64,000 bases of DNA, from NCBI GenBank assembly GCA_016714005.1, contig JADJOA010000004.1:1-64000 (forward strand), given 5' to 3'. Under the pieces are notes generated by a model. It did not search any database. It was not told the origin of the DNA and saw nothing but the letters and a program-made list of their open reading frames with translations. This document shows, piece after piece, positions 47,981 through 57,394 of this stretch (position 1 is its first letter; each line of letters begins with the position of its first letter). Position numbers and translations under genes: made by a program. The DNA comes from Bacteroidota bacterium. GTDB lineage: Bacteria; Bacteroidota; Bacteroidia; AKYH767-A; OLB10.

Positions 47981-47988
47981 TAACTTTG
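47981..47988 (+). promoter_or_regulatory. Bacteroidota -7 element (TAACTTTG) close to the Crp/Fnr start
   Basis: TAACTTTG matches TAnnTTTG and ends five bases before the ATG at 47994. It predicts transcription from the start codon itself, a leaderless message. This supports ATG 47994 over upstream alternatives in the same frame (47910). Confidence 0.42.
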
Positions 47989-47993
47989 TGCCT

Positions 47994-48613
47994 ATGAACT
48001 TAGATGTAATCAATCAGTTTATTTCTTCAAAAGATTTAAGAGAAAAACTTGCCTCTTATGGTTTTGCAAAATCATTTAGAGAAGACGAAGTTATTGTAAA
48101 CGAAAACGCATATATAAAGGCCATACCTATTGTAACCAAAGGCAGCATAAGAGTTATGCGCACCGATGACGAAGGCAGAGAAATTCTCCTTTACTACATC
48201 AAAGCTGGCGAAAGCTGCATTATGTCTTTTCTTGGTGGCTTGCACCACGATACAAGTAAGATAAAAGCCATTGCCGAAGAAGATACTCAAATTCTTTTCA
48301 TACCTATTGACAAAGTTTCCGATCTTATCAAAGCATTTCCGGAGTGGCTCGATTATATTTTAAACTTTACCACAAGCGTTTTGAAGAACTGCTTGAAGTG
48401 GTGAATGCAGTTGCCTTTAAAAAATTAGACGACAGGTTGCTCGACTTCATAAAACGAAAAGCAGCACTCAACAACGCAAACACCATTACCATCACCCACG
48501 AACAACTTGCCACCGAAATGGGTACTGCACGCGTAGTAGTCTCCCGTCTCCTTAAACAAATGGAAGACAATTCCCTCGTTAAACTCGGACGTAACAAAAT
48601 TACCCTTATGTAA
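47994..48613 (+). CDS. Crp/Fnr-family transcriptional regulator, one frameshift
   Basis: About 206 residues: cyclic-nucleotide-binding-like sensor domain (IPIVTKGSIRVMRTDDEGRE ILLYYIKAGESC), dimer helix (RFEELLEVVNAVAFKKLDDR) and Crp-type HTH (ITHEQLATEMGTARVVVSRLLKQ split across 48340-48600). The frame changes near 48360. It has only one Cys in the visible sensor domain, so no FNR-type iron-sulfur cluster is expected. The recognition helix keeps S-R but has Val where FNR has the Glu that reads TTGAT. It lies 52 bases before a TauE gene and heads the sulfur block, so it is the obvious local regulator candidate. Confidence 0.87.
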
Positions 48614-48665
48614 CTTTAGTTGCTATACAGCAAAAAATACTGTTGCACCTTTGTGGCTGTAAATT

Positions 48666-49460
48666 ATGATTGCTGCCGGTTATCTTTCATCAATAGTTAT
48701 TGGTATTTCGCTTGGGCTTATTGGCGGTGGCGGTAGTATACTAACTGTTCCTGTGCTTGTTTATCTTTTTCACATGGATGCCGCAGATGCCATTGTTTAT
48801 TCACTTTTTATAGTAGGCATTGCAAGCACCACGGGCTCTGTAGGTTATTTTAAAAACGGATTGGTTAACACCAAAATGGTAATTGCTTTTGGTTTACCAT
48901 CACTTATAGCTGTGTTTGCAACAAGATATTTTGTAGTTCCACACATTCCCACAATAATTTTTAAAACGGTAAACTTTACGTTTACCAAAAGCATGCTCAC
49001 CATGATATTGTTTGCCGTCACCATGCTGGCGGCATCATACAGTATGCTTAAAAAAAATAATATCTCTGCAAACAACTCCTGTCAACAAACATTAAATTAT
49101 CAATCATTAGTAACTAAAGCATTACTCATTGGCATGCTAACCGGTATGATTGGTGCCGGAGGTGGCTTTGTAATTATTCCCGCATTATTATTTGCAGGTA
49201 ATCTTCAAATGAAAGAAGCCATCGGCACCTCATTGGTCATAATTGCACTCAATTCATTAATTGGTTTTATTACTTCTGTAGGATCAACAGGCATAAACTG
49301 GCAGTTTTTACTAACGGTATCGGCATTTGCAGTAAGCGGTATTTTAGCCGGAATATTTATTTCCAAATCCATTGATGGGGCTAAATTGAAACCGGCATTT
49401 GGCTGGTTTGTTCTTGTTATGGGTTTTTACATTATTATAAAAGAAACTATATTTAAATAG
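48666..49460 (+). CDS. TauE/SafE-family sulfite/sulfur-compound exporter
   Basis: 264 residues, eight hydrophobic segments, two half-repeats with the family motifs: IGISLGLIGGGGSILTVPVL near the N-terminus and TGMIGAGGGFVIIPALLF in the middle. It is more typical of the family than the 26714 gene. It starts 52 bases after the Crp/Fnr stop and likely exports sulfite or thiosulfate-like products. A short interval leads to the DUF983 gene, making a run Fnr-TauE-DUF983-MBL-rhodanese. Confidence 0.87.
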   Translation: MIAAGYLSSIVIGISLGLIGGGGSILTVPVLVYLFHMDAADAIVYSLFIVGIASTTGSVGYFKNGLVNTKMVIAFGLPSLIAVFATRYFVVPHIPTIIFKTVNFTFTKSMLTMILFAVTMLAASYSMLKKNNISANNSCQQTLNYQSLVTKALLIGMLTGMIGAGGGFVIIPALLFAGNLQMKEAIGTSLVIIALNSLIGFITSVGSTGINWQFLLTVSAFAVSGILAGIFISKSIDGAKLKPAFGWFVLVMGFYIIIKETIFK

Positions 49461-49467
49461 TACCACT

Positions 49468-49865
49468 ATGTACAACTACATAAAAAATATACTCAGTCAA
49501 AAATGCCCGCGGTGTCACGAGGAAAAATGTTTACACACAAATGGTATGAAATTAAGCACATGGGGCACATGGTTGAAAAATGTGAAGTTTGTGGCCAGCG
49601 CACCGAACTTGAAACAGGTTTTTATTACGGAACCGGATATGTAAGCTATGCGCTTTCCATTGCTGTTTCGGTAACCACCTTTGTTGCTTCATGGGTATTA
49701 TTTGATGTTGGGTTCAGCAACAATAGCATTTACTGGTGGCTTGGTATCAATACTGTTTTGCTCATTTTACTGCAACCGGTGTTTATGCGTTTGTCAAGGG
49801 TATTATGGCTGTCGTGGTTTTTTCATCAGGACGATGCCATGCACCATATTAACTGTAAAGCATAA
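49468..49865 (+). CDS. DUF983 membrane protein, one frameshift
   Basis: The start is ATG 49468 (MYNYIKNILSQKCPRCHEE). The frame then changes near 49525 and reads KMFTHKWYEIKHMGHMVEKC EVCGQ, continuing to the stop at 49865. The N-terminal zinc-ribbon-like pair CPRC...CEVCG and the following LETGFYYGTGYVSYALSIAV with two membrane helices is the DUF983 pattern. About 132 residues. Function unknown in this family. The position between TauE and MBL-rhodanese suggests a role in the same sulfur/redox programme. Confidence 0.8.
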
Positions 49866-49954
49866 ATTAATTTCAGGTTATGTAACATAAGTAGCTGTAT
49901 TTACAATTACATACCTGCATATTTGCATCATAAAAAAACACAACAATAATTAAA

Positions 49955-51370
49955 ATGAAAATAGAACAAATATATACCGGCTGCCTTGCACAAGGCGCAT
50001 ACTACATAACAAGTGATGGTGAAGCTGCTATTATTGACCCGCTCAGAGAAACACAACCTTACTTAGACCGCATTAACCGCGATGGCGTTAAGCTCAGGTA
50101 TATTTTTGAAACACACTTTCATGCCGATTTTGTAAGTGGGCATTTAGACCTTAGCCATAAAACCAAAGCACCTGTGGTATATGGTCCCAATGCAACACCT
50201 GCATTTAATTTTATTGCTGCAAAACATAACCAGGAGTTTGAAGTAGGAAAAATTAAAATCAGAGTGCTGCACACTCCCGGTCACACCATGGAGAGCACCT
50301 GCTATTTATTGATTGACGAAAGCGGAAAGGAACATGCATTGTTTAGTGGAGACACTTTATTTATTGGTGATGTGGGCAGACCCGACCTTGCACAAAAAGC
50401 TGCATCAATGACCATGGAACAACTAGCTATAACTCTTTATCATTCGCTGCGCAACCATGTTATGACCCTTCCCGATGACGTAATTGTATATCCTGCCCAC
50501 GGAGCAGGCAGTGCATGTGGTAAAAACATGAGTAAGGAAACTGTATCAACCATTGGTGAACAGAAAAAATACAACTACGCTTTGCGAAAAGATATGACTG
50601 AGGCGGAATTTGTAAAAGAAGTTACAGAAGGTCTGCTTCCGCCACCTGCTTACTTTGGAATGAATGTAGCCATGAATAAAACCGGTTATGAAAGCTTTGA
50701 TACTATAATGAGCAAAGGACTAAAAGCTTTATCAGTAAATGAGTTTGAAACAATTGCTGAAGAAACCAATGCACTCATTCTTGACACACGCAGCAATACA
50801 GAATTTTACAAGGCATTTATTCCGCAATCTGTAAATATTGGTTTGGGAGGAGATTTTGCACCGTGGGTGGGCGCACTTATTGTTGATGTAAAACAACCGC
50901 TGTTATTAATTACGGATATAGAAAAAGAACAGGAAGTGGTAACACGCCTATCGCGTGTAGGTTTTGATAATGTACTTGGTTATTTAAAGGGTGGTATTAA
51001 CGCATGGCAAAGCGCAGGCAAAGAAACAGACAGCATTAACAGGATTACGGCTGATGAATTTGCCGCCGCTGTAAAACCGGGGCATGACATGATAATAGAT
51101 GTTAGAAAAGAAAGTGAATACGCAGCCGAGCACGTGCAGGATGCATACAGCAAACCACTTGCTTATATTAACAACTGGATAAAAGATATAAATCCTTCCA
51201 CCCACTTTTATCTGTATTGCGCTGGAGGATACCGTAGCATGATGGCTGCAAGCATATTGCAGGCGCGCGGCTATCGCAACTTTACTGAAGTGGATGGTGG
51301 CTTTAATGCTATCAGCAAAACAAACATAGCCAAAACGGATTTTGTGTGCCAGTCAAAAATTTTAAAATAA
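49955..51370 (+). CDS. MBL-fold hydrolase with two rhodanese domains (persulfide dioxygenase-like), second copy
   Basis: 471 residues, intact, same architecture as the gene at 24042. MBL motifs: ETHFHADFVSGH, LHTPGHTMESTCYL, LFSGDTLFIGDVGRPD and VYPAHGAGSACGK. Rhodanese 1 (LILDTRSNTEFYKAFIPQSV, ~275-365) lacks a Cys loop; rhodanese 2 (~375-465) has YCAGGYRSMMA. It likely converts persulfides or transfers sulfane sulfur. It is followed 20 bases later by a single-domain rhodanese and then a methyltransferase, forming a compact sulfur operon. The two copies have clearly diverged, so this is an old duplication. Confidence 0.94.
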   Translation: MKIEQIYTGCLAQGAYYITSDGEAAIIDPLRETQPYLDRINRDGVKLRYIFETHFHADFVSGHLDLSHKTKAPVVYGPNATPAFNFIAAKHNQEFEVGKIKIRVLHTPGHTMESTCYLLIDESGKEHALFSGDTLFIGDVGRPDLAQKAASMTMEQLAITLYHSLRNHVMTLPDDVIVYPAHGAGSACGKNMSKETVSTIGEQKKYNYALRKDMTEAEFVKEVTEGLLPPPAYFGMNVAMNKTGYESFDTIMSKGLKALSVNEFETIAEETNALILDTRSNTEFYKAFIPQSVNIGLGGDFAPWVGALIVDVKQPLLLITDIEKEQEVVTRLSRVGFDNVLGYLKGGINAWQSAGKETDSINRITADEFAAAVKPGHDMIIDVRKESEYAAEHVQDAYSKPLAYINNWIKDINPSTHFYLYCAGGYRSMMAASILQARGYRNFTEVDGGFNAISKTNIAKTDFVCQSKILK

Positions 51371-51390
51371 CAAACAGTTAAATTTAAGTA

Positions 51391-51708
51391 ATGATAAATT
51401 TTATAAAAAAAATATTCCACTCTCAAGCAGATGTGCAACTAAAGGAAATGATAAACAATAAAGCTTTATTAGTTGATGTACGCACTAAAGAAGAATTTGC
51501 CAATGGACATGTAAAAGGGTCTGTAAATATTCCGCTTGATAATATAGTTAAGGATTTAAACCGCTTTAAGGACAAAAATGGTATTGTTGTTTTTTGCCGA
51601 AGTGGTATGCGCAGCAGCCGTGCAAAAAGTATATTAGAGCAAAATGGAATAGCAAACGTTATTAATGGAGGTACGTGGCAAAGCGTAAATAAATTAGTAA
51701 ATGGATAA
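51391..51708 (+). CDS. Single-domain rhodanese (sulfurtransferase)
   Basis: 105 residues: MINFIKKIFHSQADVQLKEM, then a rhodanese domain with LLVDVRTKEEFANGHVKGSV, NIPLDNI and the active-site loop VVFCRSGMRSSRAKSILEQN (Cys ~70). The short, soluble form without signal peptide points to the cytoplasm. It transfers sulfane sulfur, probably from products of the MBL-rhodanese upstream. Its stop overlaps the methyltransferase start by eight bases, so these two are translationally coupled. Confidence 0.92.
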   Translation: MINFIKKIFHSQADVQLKEMINNKALLVDVRTKEEFANGHVKGSVNIPLDNIVKDLNRFKDKNGIVVFCRSGMRSSRAKSILEQNGIANVINGGTWQSVNKLVNG

Positions 51709-52362
51709 AGAACAAAAAAGTTTGCAGTGCTGCCTTACCCAATGCGAAGTTCCACTAAATCAAAAATATTGGAATGAACGTTGGCAAAAAGTGAAACAGG
51801 TTGGGATATAGGAAAAGCATCACCTGCAATAACAACTTATCTGCAGCAATACCCAAATAAAAATGCACCCATCCTTATTCCTGGATGTGGCAATGCATAC
51901 GAAGCGGAGTTTTTGGTTGCAAGTGGTTTTACCAATATTACGCTAATTGATATTGCTCCCAGTGCAGTTGAAATGCTTGACCAGAAGTTTAAAAATATTC
52001 CACAGGTAAAAGTTCTGTGTGAGGATTTTTTTCTTCACCAAGGAAATTATGATTTAATAATTGAGCAAACATTTTTTTGCGCAATACCACCGGTAAAACG
52101 AAAGGAATATGCAGAAAAAGCAGCATGGTTACTTAGTAATACAGGTAAAATTGTAGGAGTACTGTTTGATAAGCAGTTCGAAAAACTATTTCCTCCTTTT
52201 GGTGGTTTTGCAGGCGAATACAAACCAATTTTTGAGCCGCACTTTATCATAAAAACAATGAGCAAATGCTACAACAGTATTCCATCAAGAAAGAACGATG
52301 AGTTATTTATTATCCTTTTAAAAAAAATAAAAAAAAACTCAAAGAAGGTTATTAAGCAGTAA
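51701..52362 (+). CDS. SAM-dependent methyltransferase (thiopurine methyltransferase-like), one frameshift
   Basis: It starts at ATG 51701 within the end of the rhodanese gene (MDKEQKSLQCCLTQCEVPLN, QKYWNERW), changes frame near 51785 and continues to 52362, about 219 residues. SAM-binding motif I is ILIPGCGNAYEAEFLVASGF, post-motif YDLIIEQTFFCAIPP. The W-x-x-R-x-x-x-x-x-T-G-W-D-I-G layout is that of TPMT-like thiol/selenol methylases. Together with rhodanese it suggests methylation of sulfide or thiols as a detoxification step, an inference from position and family. Confidence 0.8.
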
Positions 52363-52401
52363 TAATGTTTCGAAGTATATTCTAAGTAAAAATCAATAGA
52401 G

Positions 52402-54017
52402 ATGATGAAAATTTATTTAAACTAATTGTACTGATAATAACCAGCCTTTCAACTTTTGCACAAACAGCACCTTTTAATATTGCCCTTGAACCGGTGAATA
52501 TTGCAGGGCTTGGTGGGCTTCAGTCATACGCTTTTGGTCAGCATAATAACAAGTGGTTAATTGTAGGTGGTCGTCTAGATGGTCTTCACAGAAGACAACC
52601 ATTTGCCTCTTTTGATTTAGCCGGGCATAACAATCAACTTATAGTAATTGATCCTGTAGTAAAACAAATGTGGGTTGCTCCTTTAACATCATTGCCAATT
52701 GCCATACAAGAACAATTAAGTTCAACTAACCTTCAGTTTTTTCAGGATGGAGATTATCTTTATTGTATTGGCGGATATGGGTATAGTGCAACTCTTGCCG
52801 ATCACACCACTTATCCGAATCTTACGGCTATAAAAGTATCAGATGTAATTAATTCAATTATCTCTAATTCAAATTTTACTTCCTTTTTTCGTCAAATTAC
52901 CGATACCGCATTTCAGGTTACCGGAGGAAAACTAAGAAGGATAGACAACATATACTATCTTTTGGGTGGTCAAAAATTTATGGGACGATATAACCCAATG
53001 GGACCCTCACATGGCCCGGGATTTATTCAGGAATATACTAATGCAATAAAGAAATTTACCATTAGCGATAATGGAACCATTATCACAATAAATCACTTGT
53101 TAAATATTGTTGATAGCGTCAATTTTCACCGAAGAGATTACAATGCTGAATCGCAAAATTTTAACTAATGGCAATCAGGAATCACTATGTTTTCGGGAGT
53201 GTTTCAATATAATATTGATTTGCCTTTTTTAAATTCTGTAACTGTAGATAGTTCAAGTTATTCGGTTAATAATACATTTCAGCAATATTACAATCATTAC
53301 CACTGTCCGGTATTGCCGTTATATTCGGCATCAAACAATCAAATGCATAATGTTTTTTTTGGAGGAATAGCTCAGTACTATGACAGTGCGGGTGTTTTAG
53401 TGCAGGATAATAATGTCCCATTTACTCAAACCATTGCAAGGATAACTAGAAACTCATTGGGAGTTTTATCTGAGTATAAGTTGCCTGTAGAAATGCCAGC
53501 ATTAATTGGAGCAGGTGCCGAATTTATTCCAAACGAAAATGTTCCGCACTTTAGCAATGGCGTTTTAAAATTAGATTCAATTACTAATGATACTACATTG
53601 GCAGGTTACATTTATGGTGGAATATCAAGCACAGCAAAAAATATTTTTTGGGTAAACACAGGAGTAGAAAGCAGTGCCAGCAGCCAAATTTTCAAAGTAC
53701 TTTTATTACAAAACAATCCGCTTGCCCAGCATAAAATTAACGAACAGGGTGCCGGCACTTTAAAGATGATGGTTATACCCAATCCAAATAATGGCATATT
53801 TGAAGTTAAATATTATTTAAAGGAAAATGGGTATGCAAGAGTACGTTTAGTAAACGAGGAAGGTAAAATACTAGATGACAAAATAGAAAAAAATAAACCC
53901 CGTGGCGAACACATCTACCATAGAAAGATTAAAAAATTACAAAACGGAGGAATATATTTCATAAGCATAGAAACAGATTATGAAAAGGCTACACAAAAGA
54001 TAATTGTTGAGCCATAG
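52402..54017 (+). CDS. Secreted Kelch-like beta-propeller protein with T9SS sorting domain, frameshifted
   Basis: About 538 residues with frame changes near 52425 and 53165. Signal peptide LIVLIITSLSTFAQ. Repeats with the pattern of Kelch blades follow: WLIVGGRLDGLHRR, LYCIGGYGYSATL, IYYLLGGQKFMGRYN, VFFGGIAQYYDS. They often include Y-x-x-G-G near a Trp or hydrophobic strand. The C-terminal T9SS type A domain starts KMMVIPNPNNGIFEVKYYLK and ends GGIYFISIETDYEKATQKII. It is surface-exposed, ligand unknown. It sits inside the sulfur block without being obviously part of it. Confidence 0.7.
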
Positions 54018-54103
54018 TATTGATTTGAGTTTGAATACAAATCACGTTTCAATTTTACTTTTATAAATATTAATCAATTTAAATATAAATTAGGATAAGT
54101 ATC

Positions 54104-54310
54104 ATGAAAAAAAACATGGGTTCCACAGACAAAGCCATCAGGCTTTTATTAGCAGCTTTAGTAGCAATACTTTATTTTACAGGTACTATTAATGGCTTAA
54201 TGGCAATCATACTTGGCATATTTGCTGTTATTTTTGCACTAACAAGTTTCATTAGCTTTTGCCCTTTGTACTTACCGTTTGGTATTTCTACTTTAAAGAA
54301 AAAGAAATAA
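54104..54310 (+). CDS. DUF2892 (YgaP-type) small inner-membrane protein
   Basis: 68 residues: KNMGSTDKAIRLLLAALVAI then two membrane helices (ALVAILYFTGTINGLMAIIL and FAVIFALTSFISFCPLYLPF). The N-terminal M-G-x-x-D-[KR]-x-[IV]-R motif and the pair of helices are the DUF2892 signature; in YgaP this domain is fused to a rhodanese. It starts a cluster with two YeeE/YedE genes, six bases before the first. The Cys in SFCPLYLPFG could accept or relay sulfane sulfur across the membrane (inferred). Confidence 0.82.
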   Translation: MKKNMGSTDKAIRLLLAALVAILYFTGTINGLMAIILGIFAVIFALTSFISFCPLYLPFGISTLKKKK

Positions 54311-54316
54311 ATATTT

Positions 54317-54888
54317 ATGTCGTTTATTGAAATTATAAAGCAGCCCTGGCCTGGTATGTTGCCGGCCCGCTTATTGGCTTAACAGTACCGGTGCTTCTAA
54401 TCATTGGTAACAAATCTTTTGGTATCAGCTCATCGCTGAGACATATATGTGCTGCGTGTATTCCGGCTAATATTCCGTTTTTTAAATACGAATGGAAAAA
54501 AGAAATATGGAATTTGTTTTTTGTTGGCGGTATTTTATTAGGTGGATTTGTTGCTACAGATTTACTTGCTAACCCGCAACCAGTTCAAATTAATCAGGCA
54601 CTTGCCACTGAGCTTGCACAATATGGCATAGCCAATACAAATAGTTTAGTGCCTGTTGATGTTATCAACTGGAGCACATTATTTACACTCAAGGGAATTC
54701 TAATTATAGTTGTGGGAGGTGTGCTCATAGGCTTTGGTACGCGCTATGCCGGAGGCTGCACCAGTGGTCATGCCATTATGGGCTTATCAACTTTGCAGTT
54801 ACCTTCACTTATTGCCACTTGCTGTTTTATGCTTGGTGGTTTTATCATGGCAAATCTTATTCTACCATTCATCCTTCAGTTACCATAA
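54317..54888 (+). CDS. YeeE/YedE-family sulfur transporter half, one frameshift
   Basis: It starts MSFIEIIKQPW at 54317 and changes frame near 54355 to YVAGPLIGLTVPVLLIIGNK. It has two marked Cys motifs: SSSLRHICAACIPANIPFFK and RYAGGCTSGHAIMGLSTLQL. About 190 residues with five membrane segments. The family (YeeE/TsuA-like) carries thiosulfate or sulfane sulfur. The second half-gene follows three bases after the stop, so the functional transporter is probably made from both. Cys near G-x-C-x-S-G-H is the expected substrate-transfer residue. Confidence 0.83.
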
Positions 54889-54891
54889 AAA

Positions 54892-55392
54892 ATGAATAAC
54901 AGTAATCAAACAAATACCGATTTTGAAGTGCGATCCTTAGATGCCATGTGCGTTAACGAAAGTACATTGGAGCATAAATGGTATCATAATTTTAAGTACT
55001 TATTGGTTGGTATATCCTTCGGTATAGTCTTCGTAAAAGCTGAAATTGTAAGCTGGTTTCGCATACAGGAAATGTTCCGACTGCAATCGTTTCACATGTA
55101 TGGCATCATTGGCAGCGCAGTTATCACAGGAATTATTTCGGTTTGGCTCATCAAAAAATTCAACATCAAAACAATATATGGAGAGCCAATAACTTTTCAT
55201 CCCAAATCATTTAACAAAGGTCAAATTATTGGCGGTACTCTTTTTGGATTAGGGTGGGCTATTACCGGTGCATGCCCAGGTCCGTTGTTTGCGCAAATTG
55301 GTACAGGTGCATCAGTAATTATTGTAACACTATTAAGCGCAATAGCAGGCACATGGTTGTATGGATATTTTAGGGAAAAACTGCCGCATTAG
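54892..55392 (+). CDS. YeeE/YedE-family sulfur transporter, second half (DUF6691-like)
   Basis: 166 residues, intact. After a soluble N-terminus (~1-30) four membrane helices are seen: YLLVGISFGIVFVKAEIVSW, MYGIIGSAVITGIISVWLIK, GTLFGLGWAITGACPGPLFA and SVIIVTLLSAIAGTWLYGYF. The conserved Cys is in ITGACPGPLFAQIGTG. In many bacteria the two YeeE/YedE halves stand side by side next to rhodanese and MBL genes, as here. The stop is followed by a convergent HMA gene. Confidence 0.85.
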   Translation: MNNSNQTNTDFEVRSLDAMCVNESTLEHKWYHNFKYLLVGISFGIVFVKAEIVSWFRIQEMFRLQSFHMYGIIGSAVITGIISVWLIKKFNIKTIYGEPITFHPKSFNKGQIIGGTLFGLGWAITGACPGPLFAQIGTGASVIIVTLLSAIAGTWLYGYFREKLPH

Positions 55393-55414
55393 GATTAAAT
55401 AAAGTGCAGATGGG

Positions 55415-55687
55415 TTATTTACTTAACCTCCCAACCATACAACTTGCATAGCTCTTTAACTGTGTTAACAATCCATTTTCTTCAGTTGCTTCCGGATAGC
55501 CAAGCGACAAAAGTTTTTGAGCAATTGCACTACGCAAAATATTTTCTTCGTGTTCAACTACCACAAGATCGTCAGCAATAATGACATCCACCTTATTCAC
55601 ACCTGATAGTGCCAGTAATTTGTTTTTAATGGTGGTTGCGCAACCATCACATTTTAAGTTGGCAACAGTTATTTTTTCAGTTAACAT
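55415..55687 (-). CDS. HMA-domain (heavy-metal/copper chaperone-like) protein
   Basis: 90 residues. N-terminal half: HMA fold with the metal motif VANLKCDGCATTIKNKLLAL. C-terminal part: SLGYPEATEENGLLTQLKSY and a Cys in YASCMVGRL. The protein would bind Cu(I) or another soft metal through C-D-G-C. A decayed paralogue is found at 60252-60526. It converges on the YeeE/YedE pair. Upstream (55688-56017) is a 330-base region shared with the thioredoxin operon that contains an FNR-type box. Confidence 0.87.
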   Translation of the reverse strand: MLTEKITVANLKCDGCATTIKNKLLALSGVNKVDVIIADDLVVVEHEENILRSAIAQKLLSLGYPEATEENGLLTQLKSYASCMVGRLSK

Positions 55688-55798
55688 TATGTATCATTTT
55701 TTTTCCAAGTTGTTGATATAATATGATCACACTGTAACAACCAAATAACCATTGCTCATATTAAAAGCAAAAATATCTCATACCTTCTTGACATATTC

Positions 55799-55810
55799 TG
55801 ATTTAAATCA
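55799..55810. promoter_or_regulatory. FNR-type palindrome between the HMA gene and the thioredoxin-ApbE operon
   Basis: TGAT-TTAA-ATCA, a perfect palindrome of the same class as those at 19549, 23952, 23974 and 60199. It is 112 bases from the HMA start and 208 bases from the thioredoxin start, so which gene it controls is open. Confidence 0.45.
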
Positions 55811-56017
55811 TATTTCGTAATGTCCTCTATCAAGCATGACATAAGACAATTAAAATATTATTTTTCCGTTATTTGCTTATTATAAAAGTTTGTGTTACAA
55901 CAGCCGTTGTTGATCACTAAAATTGAGTATGCTCTTGATGATATCTATTGCTATTTCTCTAAACATTACTATTCTTATTTTTTAAATTTTAATTAGTAAT
56001 TAAATAAAAGAGTAAAA

Positions 56018-56457
56018 ATGAAAAAACTATTGTTTATAATCTCGGTGTTTAGTTTACTATCATTTACCACTTGGCAACCAAGTTTTGAAACTGCTATGAA
56101 AATTGCCGGTGAAAAGCACCAACCTGTTTTGCTAAATTTTTCCGGTTCTGACTGGTGCGGGCCGTGTATACGTATACGTAAAGAAATTTTTGAAAACGAA
56201 GTTTTTTTAAAAATATGAATACTTCGGTGATACTATATAATGCCGATTTTCCACGCAATAAAAAAAATCAACTTGAGCCTTCCATAAAAAAACAAAATGA
56301 ACTATTGGCTGACAAGTATAATCAGGAAGGTAAGTTTCCCTTGACGCTATTGTTAGATAGTAAAGGAAATATTTTAAAATCGTGGGATGGCTTTCCAAAA
56401 GAAAGTGTTGAAATGTTTGTTTCAGAAATACGAAAAACCTGTGATGGGTATAAATAA
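56018..56457 (+). CDS. Secreted thioredoxin-fold protein, one frameshift
   Basis: It starts MKKLLFIISVFSLLSFTTWQ (signal peptide), then QPVLLNFSGSDWCGPCIRIR with the redox motif C-G-P-C, and after a frame change near 56212 NTSVILYNADFPRNKKNQLE and GKFPLTLLLDSKGNILKSW (cis-Pro before TL). About 146 residues. It is a periplasmic thiol-disulfide protein. It starts an operon with ApbE (14-base overlap), DUF4266 and DUF3570, and probably keeps Cys residues of a partner reduced. The DUF4266 lipoprotein with its C-terminal Cys pair is a candidate. Confidence 0.82.
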
Positions 56458-57394
56458 AGAAGTTGCCATACTAAAAGAATTCAAAAAAGCCGAAAAGCTT
56501 ATGGGTAATTCTTTTGAAATAACCGTTGTGCACGATGATGAAGAGCAGGCAACGACAAAAATTGAGATGGCTATTGCAGAAATCAAACGCATCGAAAAAC
56601 TGCTCACCACATTTAATGAAAACAGCCAGACAAATCGTATAAATCAGCAGGCAGGAATAAGTGCAGTAAAAGTTGACAGAGAGGTTTTTGATCTTATTCA
56701 GCGTTCAAAAAAATATCTGATGTTACAGACGGAGCCTTTGATATAACCTACGGTTCTATTGATAAGCGTCTTTGGAATTTTGATAAGACAATGACTGCAC
56801 TGCCCGATGAGGAAACAGCTAAATCAATGATAAGGTTAATCAATTATAAGAATGTAATTATGGATAGTAAAAACTGCACAGTGATGCTGAAGGAAAAAGG
56901 AATGCGAATTGGTTTTGGTGGAATTGGCAAAGGATATGCGGCAGAAAAAGCTAAGGCCTTGCTCAAAAAAGAAGGTGTCGCTGGTGGGATAGTTAATGCT
57001 TCAGGTGATCTTGCAACCTGGGATTTCGTGCGGACAATACTCCATGGACAATTGGCATTACCAATCCAGACTACGCTCATTTGCCTTTCTCATATTTTTT
57101 AATGTTACCGATATGGCAGTTGCTACTTCAGGTAACTATGAAAAGTTTGTAAAAATCAATGGCAAAAAATATTCGCATACCATTAATACAAAAACTGGTT
57201 TACCTGTTACAGGCATTAAAAGCGTTACCATAATAAGTACCAATGCAGAAATAGCTGATGCTATGGCCACACCAATAACTATAATGGGGATAGCTTCGGG
57301 AATTAATTTGGTTAACCAGATAAAAAACCTTGCCTGTATTATTATAGATGACAATAACAAGATTTACACTTCAAAAAATATTCGTTTGCAATGA
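56444..57394 (+). CDS. apbE: FAD:protein FMN transferase (ApbE), frameshifted
   Basis: About 316 residues starting MGINKEVAILKEFKKAEKLM, GNSFEITVVHDDE; frame changes near 56715, 57020 and 57105. Family motifs: LLTTFNENSQTNRINQQAG, GAFDITYGSIDKRLWNF, RIGFGGIGKGYAAEKAKALL, GGIVNASGDLATW, VATSGNYEKFVKINGKKYSH TI (the S-G-[DN]-Y-E region) and AEIADAMATPITIMG. ApbE attaches FMN through phosphodiester bonds to Ser/Thr of exported proteins. In this operon its target is unknown: neither neighbour shows a clear D-x-x-[ST]-G-A-[TS], although the DUF4266 tail contains G-A-S-G-A. It overlaps the thioredoxin gene by 14 bases. Confidence 0.87.
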
